64,000 nt of DNA from Novosphingobium sp. 28-62-57. GTDB lineage: Bacteria; Pseudomonadota; Alphaproteobacteria; Sphingomonadales; Sphingomonadaceae. The position numbers were made by a program, and so were the translations under genes. The DNA lies in contig NCGO01000001.1 of the NCBI GenBank assembly GCA_002256985.1, positions 434,001 to 498,000 of the forward strand. Direction: 5' to 3'. Below are positions 52,576-61,623 of this stretch, piece by piece (within the stretch, counting starts at the first letter, position 1; the number at the start of each line of letters is the position of its first letter). Below the pieces are notes generated by a model. It saw only the letters and a program-made list of their open reading frames with translations, had not been told where the DNA came from and did not search any database.

Positions 52576-54444
52576 CCCCTCCACCATCTCCGCCAGTTCT
52601 AGCCAGCGCTCTTCCGCCGCGTCCTTCTCAGCCCGCACTTTCTCAAGCGCAGCCATCAGGGCATCGAATTTCTTCGGATCCTTGGCATACAAGTCCGGGT
52701 CGGCCAGCTGCGCCTCCCCCCGCGCAATCTGCGCGTCCAGTTCCTCGATCCGCCCCGGCAGCAGATCATAATCGCGCTGATCCTTGTAAGACAGCTTGCC
52801 CTTCTTCGCCGGCATCGGGGGAGGGGGTGCGGCGGCCTCGGCCTTGTCACCACCCGCCTTCGCCACCGGTTTGCCCGCCAACCGGCTTTTGCGCATCTTC
52901 TCCCAGTCGGCATAGCCGCCCGCGACGATGTCCACGCGGCCAGAGCCGTCCATGCCCAGCGTGATCGTCACCGTCTTGTCCAGAAAGTCACGGTCGTGGC
53001 TGACGATCAGCACGGTGCCATCGTAATCCGAAATCACTTCCTGCAGCAGATCGAGCGTTTCCAGATCAAGGTCGTTGGTCGGCTCGTCCAGCACCAGCAG
53101 ATTGGAAAACCGCGCAAATTCGCGCGCCAGCAATAGGCGTGATCGCTCCCCGCCCGAAAGCGTGCCCACGCGCGCTTCGACAAGGTTCGGATCGAACAGA
53201 AAGTCCTTCAGATAGCCGTGGATATGCTTGCGCACCCCGCGCACGTCGATCCAGTCGCTGCCATCGGCCAGCACATCGCGCACCCGCTTGTCGGGCGCCA
53301 TCAGGCTGCGCTGCTGGTCGATGAACACGGCTTCCAGCGTATTGGCCAGCGTGATCGTTCCGCTGTCTGGCGCAAGTTCGCCCGTCAGCAGCTTCAGCAG
53401 CGTGGTCTTGCCCGCGCCGTTCGATCCCACCACGCCGATGCGGTCCTTGCGCGTGATGCGCAGGGTGAAGTCCTTGACGATCTCTCTGCTTCCCCCCGCT
53501 CGTCCTGAGCCTGTCGAAGGACCGTCGCTGCTATGCGGTGCTTCGACAAGCTCAGCACGAGCGGTTTCGGGGAACGATTTGCAGACCTTGTCCGCAACGA
53601 TCACCGCCTTGCTCTTGGCATCGTCGCTGGATAGCGCCAGCTTGGCCGTGCCCTGCGGCGTCAGCATCGCCGCGCGCTGTTCGCGCATTTCATAGAGCTT
53701 TTCGAGCCGCCCCATGTTGCGCTTGCGCCGCGCCGTCACGCCGCGTTCCAGCCAGTGCGCCTCAATCTTCAGTTTGGCATCCAGCTTGTCGGCCGCGCGC
53801 GCTTCCTCGGCGTAGGCCTGTTCCATCCACGCTTCGTAACCGCCAAAGCCGATTTCCTTGCGCCGCAACGATCCGCGATCCAGCCACAGCGTTGCCTTGG
53901 TCAGCCGCTCCAGAAACGTGCGGTCATGGCTGATCACCACAAAGGCCCCGCGATAGCGCGTCAGCCAGTCTTCCAGCCAATCGATAGCCGCAAGGTCCAG
54001 ATGGTTGGTCGGCTCGTCCAGCAGCAGCAGGTCCGGCTCGCTGGCCAGCGCGCGGGCGAGGGCGGCCCGACGCCGCTCCCCGCCGCTGGCGCTATCGGCC
54101 TTGCGCGCCAGATCGATGCCAAGCTGCCCCGCAATCGCCTCAACCTCATGGCGCGGCGGCGCATCCTTGCCCGAAAGCGCAAAGTCCATCAGCGTGTCAT
54201 AACCGGTGAAGAACGGGTCCTGCTCCAGCGTCACGATCCGCGTGCCCGGCTGGATCGATCGCGTGCCCTTGTCGGCCTCCACCTGTCCGCCCAGCAGTTT
54301 GAGCAGCGTGGTTTTCCCAGCCCCATTGCGCCCGATCAGCGCGAGCCTGTCGCGCTGCTGGATATGGATGTCGAGGTCCTGAAAGAGCCAACCATTGCCC
54401 TGGATCAGGCCAAGGCCTTCCCAGCTGAGTATCGGTGCCGCCAT
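52573..54444 (-). CDS. ABC-F ATPase (Uup-like) with in-frame repeat insertion
   Basis: A 623-residue protein with two ABC domains. The first has Walker A GRNGAGKT, signature SGGERRR and LLLLDEPTNHLD; the second has GSNGAGKT, LSGGERSR and LLVLDEPTNDLD. A C-terminal coiled coil (residues 540-620) fits Uup, which acts on DNA/ribosomes. Between the domains, about residues 296-322, a palindromic repeat is translated as ARAELVEAPHSSDGPSTGSG and neighbouring residues. It adds about 25 residues in the linker without breaking frame. Confidence 0.92.
   Translation of the reverse strand: MAAPILSWEGLGLIQGNGWLFQDLDIHIQQRDRLALIGRNGAGKTTLLKLLGGQVEADKGTRSIQPGTRIVTLEQDPFFTGYDTLMDFALSGKDAPPRHEVEAIAGQLGIDLARKADSASGGERRRAALARALASEPDLLLLDEPTNHLDLAAIDWLEDWLTRYRGAFVVISHDRTFLERLTKATLWLDRGSLRRKEIGFGGYEAWMEQAYAEEARAADKLDAKLKIEAHWLERGVTARRKRNMGRLEKLYEMREQRAAMLTPQGTAKLALSSDDAKSKAVIVADKVCKSFPETARAELVEAPHSSDGPSTGSGRAGGSREIVKDFTLRITRKDRIGVVGSNGAGKTTLLKLLTGELAPDSGTITLANTLEAVFIDQQRSLMAPDKRVRDVLADGSDWIDVRGVRKHIHGYLKDFLFDPNLVEARVGTLSGGERSRLLLAREFARFSNLLVLDEPTNDLDLETLDLLQEVISDYDGTVLIVSHDRDFLDKTVTITLGMDGSGRVDIVAGGYADWEKMRKSRLAGKPVAKAGGDKAEAAAPPPPMPAKKGKLSYKDQRDYDLLPGRIEELDAQIARGEAQLADPDLYAKDPKKFDALMAALEKVRAEKDAAEERWLELAEMVEG
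53496..53564. repeat. Palindromic repeat inside the ABC-F gene
   Basis: CCGCTCGTCCTGAGCCTGTC-type left arm (53496-53519) and its reverse complement at 53541-53564 with two mismatches or so; same family as the glyQ-glyS gap. In frame. Confidence 0.9.
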
Positions 54445-54565
54445 GCCGCGCGCTTACCCGCACCGTGGCGCTTTCGCAACGCCTCTGCGCAATTGACACC
54501 GGTTGCGGCCACCCTTTGCGCATTCACCGCTTGTTCAATGGCTTCGCTGTAGGCATTCCCCCATC

Positions 54566-54877
54566 ATGAACCGACTGACCGCCCCAATTGCTGTTACGCT
54601 TGCTGCCACGCTCGCCGTTCTGCCTGCTGCAGCCCCTGCACAGCAACAGCGCCCGGATGAGCAGAACGAAGCCCGCCGCGATCTGCGCGCGGGCAACGTC
54701 CGCTCGCTGCGCGATATCGAACGCCGCGTGCTGCCGACCAAGCCGGGAATGCAATACCTCGGCCCGGAATACGATCCCTCGGCGATGGTCTATCGGCTGA
54801 AGTTCATCCGCGATGGCCGCGTCGTCTTCGTCGATGTCGATGCGCGCACCGGGCAGATCATGGGCGAGAGCCGCTAA
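54566..54877 (+). CDS. Exported PepSY-like protein
   Basis: A 103-residue protein with a signal peptide (MNRLTAPIAVTLAATLAVLPAAAPA). A PepSY-like domain follows: GNVRSLRDIERRVLPTKPGMQYLG, FIRDGRVVFVDVDARTGQIMGESR. PepSY domains are thought to inhibit or sense peptidases. Located in front of another small gene. Confidence 0.82.
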   Translation: MNRLTAPIAVTLAATLAVLPAAAPAQQQRPDEQNEARRDLRAGNVRSLRDIERRVLPTKPGMQYLGPEYDPSAMVYRLKFIRDGRVVFVDVDARTGQIMGESR

Positions 54878-54926
54878 CCCAATCAACCGGTGGTGTGTGG
54901 CCGCAGACCTGCTAGTGGTCCGCGAC

Positions 54927-55247
54927 ATGACCAGCATTCACAGGCTTTCCGGAATCGTCGACGTCGGCGGGTTTCAATACGAATGGGAACTCCGCAGTGA
55001 ACCGCAGTGGAGCGAGTTCGACGGCTGGAGAGGCATGACCGTGTCGTTGCTGCGCAAGAACACCCAGCGCGGCGCCATGCTGGAATTCCCCCCGCCCAAA
55101 CGCCTGCTCAAAGGCATGCAACGCGGCCGCCTTCAGGTGAGCGACGCGATTGTCATGCGCGGCATTCAGGCCGCCCTCGACGCAGGGTGGGACCCTGAAT
55201 CGCGTGGCAAGCCGATGGTGTTCATGGTCGATGCTGACGGGAATTAG
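54927..55247 (+). CDS. Conserved-looking small protein, unknown function
   Basis: A 106-residue protein starting MTSIHRLSGIVDVGGFQYEW. It is strand-rich at the start, with FEFPPPKRLLKG-type basic middle (LEFPPPKRLLKGMQRGRLQ) and SDAIVMRGIQAALDAGWDPESRGKP. Starts 49 bases after the PepSY gene. No family recognised. Confidence 0.65.
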   Translation: MTSIHRLSGIVDVGGFQYEWELRSEPQWSEFDGWRGMTVSLLRKNTQRGAMLEFPPPKRLLKGMQRGRLQVSDAIVMRGIQAALDAGWDPESRGKPMVFMVDADGN

Positions 55248-55270
55248 AGCTTGCTAACAACCCCATCTAA

Positions 55271-55378
55271 CCCCGTTCGTGTCGAGCGAAGTCGAGACAC
55301 TGCTCACCGTGTCTCGACTTCGTGCCTTTGGCACGAAGTTTATCCCGAGCATGTCGAGGGGCTCGACACGAACGGGAC
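55271..55378. repeat. Palindromic repeat with nested hairpin
   Basis: CCCCGTTCGTGTCGAGCGAA and its reverse complement near 55360-55378, with an internal TGCC-TTTGGCA hairpin at 55322-55335. Same family as 5081 and 49957. Between convergent genes. Confidence 0.85.
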
Positions 55379-55400
55379 CTTTTTGAGAACATTTTAGATT

Positions 55401-56228
55401 TTACCCCAACCATTCCGCCGAAATCACACCCCGATGCCCCTCCGGCGCCAGCGCCGCGCGCAGGGCCTCAAGCAGCGGCGGCAACCCTTGCGTAAAAGCA
55501 TAGGGCGGATTGACGAAAAACAGCCCCGCGCCGTTATAGATGCCGGGCTGATCGGCATCATACAGCCAATGCTCCACATTCAGCATCTTCGGAATGCCCA
55601 GGCGGCCTAGCTGCTCCTTCCACCGCACATGCGTGTGGCGGTCTTTCAGCGGATACCAGATCACCGTCACGCCATGCGACCACTTGCGGTGCGCGGCGGC
55701 AAGCGTGGTCGTGATCCGCGCGCGTTCGTCGGTCTGCTCATAGGGCGGGTCGACCACCACCACACCGCGCGGAGTCCGCGTCGGCAGCATCGCCAGCCAG
55801 AACTCATAGGCATCCCGCTCATGCACCGCAGCCGCCGTGCCCCGCATCGCCCCGCGCAGGGCATAGGCGTCCTCGGGATGCTTCTCGTTCAGGATCAGCA
55901 AGTCCTGCGGGCGCATCAATTGCGCCAGAAACCGTGGCGATCCGGGATAAAGCTGCGGCTCACCCCCCACATTCACCGCCCGCACCGCAGCGCGATAATC
56001 GTCCAGCAAGGGGTTCACATCGGCAAAAGCCCGCACCACCCCCTGCGCAGCTTCACCGGTGCGCCCGGCCTCCTCGCCATGCAGGTCGTAAAGCCCGCAC
56101 CCGGCATGCGTATCGATCAGCGTCAGCGCGCTGTCCTTGATCTGCAAGGCCCGCACCAGCGCGATCAGCAGGCTGTGCTTCACCACATCGGCGCTGTTGC
56201 CCGCATGGAAGGAATGGCGATAATTCAT
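55401..56228 (-). CDS. rlmJ: 23S rRNA (adenine-2030-N6)-methyltransferase
   Basis: A 275-residue Rossmann methyltransferase modifying A2030 of 23S rRNA. N-terminus MNYRHSFHAGNSADVVKHSLL is the family signature; the catalytic motif is VVVVDPPYEQTDE. Also IDTHAGCGLYDL for SAM binding and HPEDAYALRG. Normal length. Convergent with the unknown small gene. Confidence 0.94.
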   Translation of the reverse strand: MNYRHSFHAGNSADVVKHSLLIALVRALQIKDSALTLIDTHAGCGLYDLHGEEAGRTGEAAQGVVRAFADVNPLLDDYRAAVRAVNVGGEPQLYPGSPRFLAQLMRPQDLLILNEKHPEDAYALRGAMRGTAAAVHERDAYEFWLAMLPTRTPRGVVVVDPPYEQTDERARITTTLAAAHRKWSHGVTVIWYPLKDRHTHVRWKEQLGRLGIPKMLNVEHWLYDADQPGIYNGAGLFFVNPPYAFTQGLPPLLEALRAALAPEGHRGVISAEWLG

Positions 56229-56534
56229 TGCGATTCAAAGGTCCTGACGGCTTGACTTCAATGGTTTTGCTGAGCGCGATTCGATGGGTCTGGCCAAACT
56301 GCCGCCCCTATAGAACCGGGCGAAATCCTTCAAAGCACTTCTGCGCGCAGATGACCGGCATCCATTTTACGATTTTGAATAGGGCCTGCTGCCGCCCAAG
56401 CCCGCAATAGGCGCTCGGCCGCATCAGCGCATAGCTATTAAAGCTTGCTCGGGGATAATCCCTTTGCAATCGATTGCTTCAAAGGGCGCGGGCATTTACC
56501 ATTGCCCAACTGGCGGGAAGTGGGAGCGAATATC
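56229..56534. promoter_or_regulatory. rlmJ-GH13 divergent gap with a candidate LacI-type operator
   Basis: A 306-base gap. A perfect 12-bp palindrome GCAATCGATTGC lies at 56466-56477, extended by TTT/CTT flanks. Its central CG and AAT/ATT halves resemble LacI-family operators. A GATAAT-like -10 sits just upstream near 56454-56459. No other gene is seen in the gap. Confidence 0.5.
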
Positions 56535-58208
56535 GTGGCGATAACCAAGGGCGCAAATGCGTTGCGGACCGACCTCGTTCATCGCGATTGTGCTTGGTGG
56601 CAGTCGGCGGTCGGTTACCAAATCTACCCCGCCAGTTTCGCCGATAGCAATGGCGACGGCATTGGCGACATTCCCGGCATCATTGGCAAGCTCGATTATC
56701 TCGCTGATCTTGGGATCGGTTTCATCTGGCTGTCCCCGGTCTACGCCTCGCCCATGGTCGATAACGGCTACGATATTTCCGATTATCGCGCGATCAATCC
56801 GATCTTTGGCACGATGGAAGATATGGACCGCCTGATTGCCGAGGCGCGGGCGCGCAATATTGGCATCGTGATGGACTTGGTGGTGAACCACACCTCCGAT
56901 CAGCATCCGTGGTTCCGTGCCGCGCAGGCCGATCGCCAATCGCCCTATCGCGATTACTACATCTGGCGCGATCAGCCCCCTGCCAAAGGCACCCCGGCTG
57001 ATATCGAGGCGTCGTTTGGCGGCCCGGCATGGACTCAGGATGGCGAATGCGGCGATTGGTATTTCCACCTGTTCGCGCCGCAGCAGCCCGACCTCAACTG
57101 GACCAACCCGGCGCTACGGGCAGCAATCCATGCAATGATGAACTGGTGGCTCGAAAAGGGCGTGGCTGGTTTTCGGATGGACGTGATCGACTTGATCGGC
57201 AAGCAGCCCGAACAGGGTATCGTTGCCGATGGCCCGGAACTGCATCGCTATTTGCGCGAGATGCATGAAGCAACGCTGACCGGGCGGGATGCGGTGACAG
57301 TTGGCGAAGCATGGAGCGCCACCACGCAGAATGCACCGCTCTACAGCGCGCCTGAACGTCGCGAAGTTTCAATGGTCTTTCAATTTGGCCACGTCACCCA
57401 ATTCTGGGACGAGAAACTTGGCAAATGGAAGCCCAAGCCGATTGATTGGCCCAAACTGAAAGCAACTTTTGCCACTTGGCAGGCGGCCCTTCACGGTCAG
57501 GGGTGGAATTCGCTGTTCTGGGGCAACCACGATCTACCTCGCGCCGTCTCGCGCTATGGCGACGAAGGCGAACACCGGGTCGCGTCAGCGAAAGCGCTGG
57601 CCACGATTCTGCACCTGATGGAGGGAACGCCCTACATCTATCAAGGTGAAGAGATCGGCATGACCAACGCCGGATTTACCCATATCGAGCAGTATCGCGA
57701 TGTCGAAACGCTGAACTTCCACCGTATTCAGCTGGCGCAAGGGGTTGAGGAATCGGCGTTTCTTGCTGGCGCACGGGCCAATAGCCGCGACAACGCGCGA
57801 ACGCCGATGCAATGGTCCGCACAGCAGCATGCTGGTTTCACGCAGGGCGAGCCGTGGATATCGGTAAACGCGAACTATTTCTCGCTCAATGTCGAACAAG
57901 ACCGAGCCGATCCCAATGGCGTGTTCAACCACTATCGCAGCCTGATCGCCCTTAGGCAGGAACATGCAGTGATCCGCCTCGGCGATTTCCGCTTGCTGCT
58001 GCCGGATCACCCAGCGCTTGTGGCTTATCAACGCAGTCTTGGTGACGACACTTTGTTGGTCATCGCCAATATGTCGGGCGATGCGGTGAAACTGCCTGTG
58101 TCCGATATCCCGGTTGTGCAGCGGCCCGATATCCTGACGGGAACGCAGGTCTCCACACAGGCGGGTGTTGAACTCGATCCTTATGCGGCTTTTGCCATCT
58201 GGCTCTGA
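56535..58208 (+). CDS. Alpha-glucosidase (GH13, oligo-1,6-glucosidase type)
   Basis: A 557-residue enzyme with the GH13 barrel. Region I DLVVNHTSDQHPWF, region II GFRMDVIDLIG with the nucleophile Asp, region III VTVGEAW with acid/base Glu, and region IV FWGNHDLPR. GDGIGDIPGIIGKLDYLADLGI and the C-terminal beta domain agree with the oligo-1,6-glucosidase/maltase group. The GTG at 56535 has GGGAG nearby; TTG 56445 lies upstream of the palindrome and is unlikely. Substrate in detail is not predictable. Confidence 0.93.
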   Translation: MAITKGANALRTDLVHRDCAWWQSAVGYQIYPASFADSNGDGIGDIPGIIGKLDYLADLGIGFIWLSPVYASPMVDNGYDISDYRAINPIFGTMEDMDRLIAEARARNIGIVMDLVVNHTSDQHPWFRAAQADRQSPYRDYYIWRDQPPAKGTPADIEASFGGPAWTQDGECGDWYFHLFAPQQPDLNWTNPALRAAIHAMMNWWLEKGVAGFRMDVIDLIGKQPEQGIVADGPELHRYLREMHEATLTGRDAVTVGEAWSATTQNAPLYSAPERREVSMVFQFGHVTQFWDEKLGKWKPKPIDWPKLKATFATWQAALHGQGWNSLFWGNHDLPRAVSRYGDEGEHRVASAKALATILHLMEGTPYIYQGEEIGMTNAGFTHIEQYRDVETLNFHRIQLAQGVEESAFLAGARANSRDNARTPMQWSAQQHAGFTQGEPWISVNANYFSLNVEQDRADPNGVFNHYRSLIALRQEHAVIRLGDFRLLLPDHPALVAYQRSLGDDTLLVIANMSGDAVKLPVSDIPVVQRPDILTGTQVSTQAGVELDPYAAFAIWL

Positions 58209-58343
58209 CGGCGTTGGACGTTCATGCGCTGTGTCACGCATGAACAGGACACAACACCCCTATTCCTTGACCGTTCATGTTTCCCGCCCCATTTACCCAA
58301 TCAACTGACCGCGCTGCATGAGGCGCGCTGCAAGGGGCAAGTG

Positions 58344-59021
58344 ATGCGCATTCTGATCGTCGAGGACGAACCCACTCTCGGCAAGCAGCTCAAGAACACG
58401 CTCGAACAGAACGGCTATGCCGTCGATCTGTCGGTCGATGGTGAAGACGGGCACTTCATGGGCTCCACCGAGGAATATGACGCGGTAATCCTCGATCTGG
58501 GCCTGCCCGAGATTGACGGCCTGACCGTGCTGGGCATGTGGCGTAAAGAAGGCCGCAAGTTCCCCGTCCTCGTGCTCACCGCGCGCGATTCCTGGTCGGA
58601 CAAGGTCGCAGGGCTTGATGCCGGGGCCGATGATTACCTCGCCAAGCCTTTCCAGACTGAAGAACTGATCGCCCGCCTGCGCGCGCTGATCCGCCGCGCA
58701 TCTGGCAATTCCTCGTCCGAATTGACAGCGGGTGATGTGCGGCTGGATACCCGTTCGGGCCGCGTGACGCTGAATGGCGAGCCGGTGAAGCTGACCGCGC
58801 AGGAATACAAGCTCCTGTCCTATCTGCTCCACCACAAAGGCAAGGTCGTCAGTCGCACCGAACTGATCGAACATATCTACGATCAGGATTTTGACCGCGA
58901 TTCGAACACCATCGAAGTCTTCGTCACGCGCATCCGCAAGAAGCTCGGCCCCGATGTGATCACCACGATCCGCGGGCTGGGTTACAGCCTCGATGATCCG
59001 GCTGGCCCCGGTCGCGGCTGA
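58344..59021 (+). CDS. OmpR/PhoP-family response regulator
   Basis: A 225-residue regulator. The receiver has acidic residues in VEDEPTLG, the phosphorylated Asp in VILDLGLPEIDG at about 51, Thr/Ser in VLTARDSW, and Lys in YLAKPFQ. The C-terminal winged helix carries LTAQEYKLLSYLLHHKGKVVSRTELIEHIY. ATG at 58344 follows AAGGGGCAAGTG. Forms a two-component system with the kinase at 59180; target signal unknown. Confidence 0.94.
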   Translation: MRILIVEDEPTLGKQLKNTLEQNGYAVDLSVDGEDGHFMGSTEEYDAVILDLGLPEIDGLTVLGMWRKEGRKFPVLVLTARDSWSDKVAGLDAGADDYLAKPFQTEELIARLRALIRRASGNSSSELTAGDVRLDTRSGRVTLNGEPVKLTAQEYKLLSYLLHHKGKVVSRTELIEHIYDQDFDRDSNTIEVFVTRIRKKLGPDVITTIRGLGYSLDDPAGPGRG

Positions 59022-59073
59022 TCGGCCGACTTTGCCCGCCAGCGCCGCACACCCACCCCCAACCCCTCCCGCT

Positions 59074-59096
59074 CATCCTGAGCCTGTCGAAGGGGG
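59074..59096. repeat. Palindromic-family fragment in the two-component gap
   Basis: CGCTCATCCTGAGCCTGTCG, one arm of the family seen at 53496, lies in the 158-base gap between regulator and kinase genes. Confidence 0.75.
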
Positions 59097-59179
59097 GAGG
59101 GGAGCGAGACTTACGAAGCCGAAGGCGAAATTAGTCGCAGCGGGGTGGGCTTCCCCACATCTCCGGCAACGGACAACCT

Positions 59180-60580
59180 GTGCCCACGCCAAGGCCTGAA
59201 CCCGCCCCATCGCCGCAGCCAGCGCCGCACACCGGTTCGCTGGCGCGGCGCATGCTGCTTATCGCGGCGGGCTGGATCACCGTGCTGCTGCTGGGCGGAG
59301 GCCTCGCGCTCGATCAGACGCTGACCGGGCTGATCACGCGCAATTTTGACGAGCAGCTGGAATACATGCTGACCGCCATGGTCGCCTCGGCCGAGGTCGA
59401 TCCTGACGGCGAAGTCTATTTCAACCGCCCCTTGGGCGACCAGCGCTTCCTTGAACCCAACAGCGGGCTCTACTGGCAGATTTCAGGGCAGGGGCACGAG
59501 GATTTCCCCTCGCGCTCGCTGTGGGACCGCACGCTGCGCGCCTCGCTCGATCAGAACCACATTGAGCCGTTCATCGATGACAGCGACCAGTTCGAAGGCG
59601 AACGGCTGCGCATCATCAAACGCTCGGTGATTCTGCCCGGCAGCAACACGCTGTGGGAATTTCAGGTCGCCGCCAGCAGAGGCGAAATCGACGCGCAGAT
59701 CCGCCGTATCCGCTCAATCCTGATCTGGTCGTTCCTTGCGCTCGGCGCTGGCCTTGTCGGCATGGCGGGCCTGCAGACCTACTACGGCCTCGGCCCCTTG
59801 CGCCGCGTTCGCCGCGCCATTGCGCGCATGCGGGAAGGGGAGGCCAGCCGCGTCACCGATCCGCTGCCCTTGGAAGTGCAGCCGCTGGTGACTGAGCTCA
59901 ACGGCCTGCTCGAACATTCCGAACGGCAAGCCGAAGAGGCACGCACCCACGCCGGGAACCTTGCCCACGCGCTGAAAACCCCGCTGACGGTGGTGATGAA
60001 CGCCGCCACGGCCAAGGCCGATGACCTGTCCGATACGGTGATCCGCGAAGCCGCCGTCATGCGCCGCCAAGTCGATCACCACCTCGCCCGCGCCCGCGCC
60101 GTAGGCCGCCGCGCGGTCGGCCTGTCACGCGCGCAAGTGTGGGAGAGCGCCCAAGCGGTGGAGCGCGCGGTTGTGCGGCTCTATCCCAACGTGCGCTTCG
60201 ATATGGACGGCAGCCAAACCGCCGAAGTCTCGATAGAACGCCAAGATCTGGACGAAATCCTCGGCAACCTGATTGAAAACGCGGCCAAATATGGTGGCGG
60301 CTCGGTGTTCATTACCATCGACGCTGTGCCTGCCGACCCCAAATTCTGCGAAATCTGGGTAGAGGACGACGGCATGGGCATCCCCGAAGAATCCCGCACC
60401 CGCATCTTCGACCGCGGCGCACGGCTGGACACCGGCAAACCCGGCACCGGCCTCGGCCTTGCCATCGTGCGCGATGTGGCGGAGATTTATGGCGGAAACG
60501 TGGAGTTGAAGGAAAGCGAGGACTTGGGCGGCTTGCTGTCGGTTCTGCGCCTGCCAAGGCCCGCCGGAACGGGGAAGTAG
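59180..60580 (+). CDS. PhoQ-like sensor histidine kinase
   Basis: A 466-residue kinase starting with GTG. Two membrane helices (about 27-46 and 178-198) flank a periplasmic domain of about 130 residues, followed by a HAMP-like segment and the H box NLAHALKTPLTVV. The ATPase domain has the N box LGNLIENAAKYGG, the G box EDDGMGIPEE and GTGLGLAIVRDVAEIYGG. The layout matches PhoQ-type kinases. It follows the cognate regulator. Confidence 0.92.
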   Translation: MPTPRPEPAPSPQPAPHTGSLARRMLLIAAGWITVLLLGGGLALDQTLTGLITRNFDEQLEYMLTAMVASAEVDPDGEVYFNRPLGDQRFLEPNSGLYWQISGQGHEDFPSRSLWDRTLRASLDQNHIEPFIDDSDQFEGERLRIIKRSVILPGSNTLWEFQVAASRGEIDAQIRRIRSILIWSFLALGAGLVGMAGLQTYYGLGPLRRVRRAIARMREGEASRVTDPLPLEVQPLVTELNGLLEHSERQAEEARTHAGNLAHALKTPLTVVMNAATAKADDLSDTVIREAAVMRRQVDHHLARARAVGRRAVGLSRAQVWESAQAVERAVVRLYPNVRFDMDGSQTAEVSIERQDLDEILGNLIENAAKYGGGSVFITIDAVPADPKFCEIWVEDDGMGIPEESRTRIFDRGARLDTGKPGTGLGLAIVRDVAEIYGGNVELKESEDLGGLLSVLRLPRPAGTGK

Positions 60581-60604
60581 GATCAAGCCGCCTTCATCTT
60601 ACTT

Positions 60605-60695
60605 CGTCACCCTGAACTTGTTTCAGGGTCCATTTCTCATCACACGCGGACAGTGGTTGGTGAGAGATGGATGCTGAAACGAGTTCAGCATGACG
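60605..60695. repeat. Imperfect 34-bp inverted repeat (CGTCACCCTGAACTTG type)
   Basis: 60605-60638 pairs with 60662-60695 with a few mismatches. The sequence CCCTGAACTTGTTTCAGGGTCC recalls repeats common in sphingomonads. Between convergent kinase and xerC. Confidence 0.88.
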
Positions 60696-60729
60696 TGGAT
60701 GATAAATCAGGAATTATCGCAACCTAGCC

Positions 60730-61623
60730 TCAGGCGCGCGGATGGGCGTTGCGGTAAACGTCCAGCAAAGTGGCCGCATCGACTTGCGTATAGATCTGCG
60801 TCGATGACAGGCTGGCATGCCCCAGCAGCTCCTGCAAACTGCGCAAATCCGCCCCAGCGCCCAGCAGGTGCGTGGCGAAGGAATGCCGCAGCGCATGGGG
60901 CGTGGCGGTGGCGGGCAGGCCCAGCACGGTGCGCGCCCGCGCCACCGCGCGTTGCACCATGCCTTGCGCCAACGGCCCGCCTTTTGCGCCGCGAAACAAG
61001 GGCTTGGCCTTCTCCAGCGGCCACGGGCACTGGCGCACGTAATCGTCCACGCCTTCACGCACGATAGGCAAAATCGGCACCACGCGCTGCCGCCCACCCT
61101 TGCCGGTGATGACCACGCTCTCGCCCAGCGGCAGGACCGAGGCGGGAAGGGCCAGCGCTTCTGCAATGCGCATGCCTGCGCCATAGAGCAGCAGCAGCAC
61201 GGCCCGGTCGCGCGCAGCGATCCATGGCACGCTGGCATCGTCGGCCACGGTTTCTGCAAGGTTTACAGCCTCATCCGGCGTCACCGGACGCGGCAGTCCC
61301 TTCTTCACACGCGGCCCGCGCAGGCGCGGGCGGCTGGCATCGAGATCGCCCGCCTGATCCTTGGCAAAGGCAATGAACGTCTTCAGCGCCGACAATTCCC
61401 GCGCTGCCGAAACATTCCCCAGCCCCTCGGCGCGCCGCTCGGCCAGATGCATGCGCAAGGTGGCGGCGTCGATCTGCGCTACGCTATGCCAACTCAGGTC
61501 GCCGTCCATTGCGTTGAGGATTCGGGCGGCGGTGGCGGCGTAGGCGCGGGCGGTGTGGGGGGAGCGGCGGCGGGAGAGGGTGAGGTGGGCGTGCCATGCC
61601 TCAAGGATATCCGCTGCCGTCAC
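60730..61623 (-). CDS. xerC: Tyrosine recombinase (XerC-like)
   Basis: A 297-residue site-specific recombinase. Catalytic residues are visible: Arg in GAGMRIAEALAL, Lys in ITGKGGRQRVVP, His-x-x-Arg in PHALRHSFATHLL, His in LGHASLSSTQIYTQV and the Tyr nucleophile in the same string. The N-terminal SAM-like domain is typical. It starts with GTG, overlapping the hemW stop (GTGA). Probably the chromosome-dimer resolution partner XerC rather than a mobile integrase. Confidence 0.93.
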   Translation of the reverse strand: MTAADILEAWHAHLTLSRRRSPHTARAYAATAARILNAMDGDLSWHSVAQIDAATLRMHLAERRAEGLGNVSAARELSALKTFIAFAKDQAGDLDASRPRLRGPRVKKGLPRPVTPDEAVNLAETVADDASVPWIAARDRAVLLLLYGAGMRIAEALALPASVLPLGESVVITGKGGRQRVVPILPIVREGVDDYVRQCPWPLEKAKPLFRGAKGGPLAQGMVQRAVARARTVLGLPATATPHALRHSFATHLLGAGADLRSLQELLGHASLSSTQIYTQVDAATLLDVYRNAHPRA

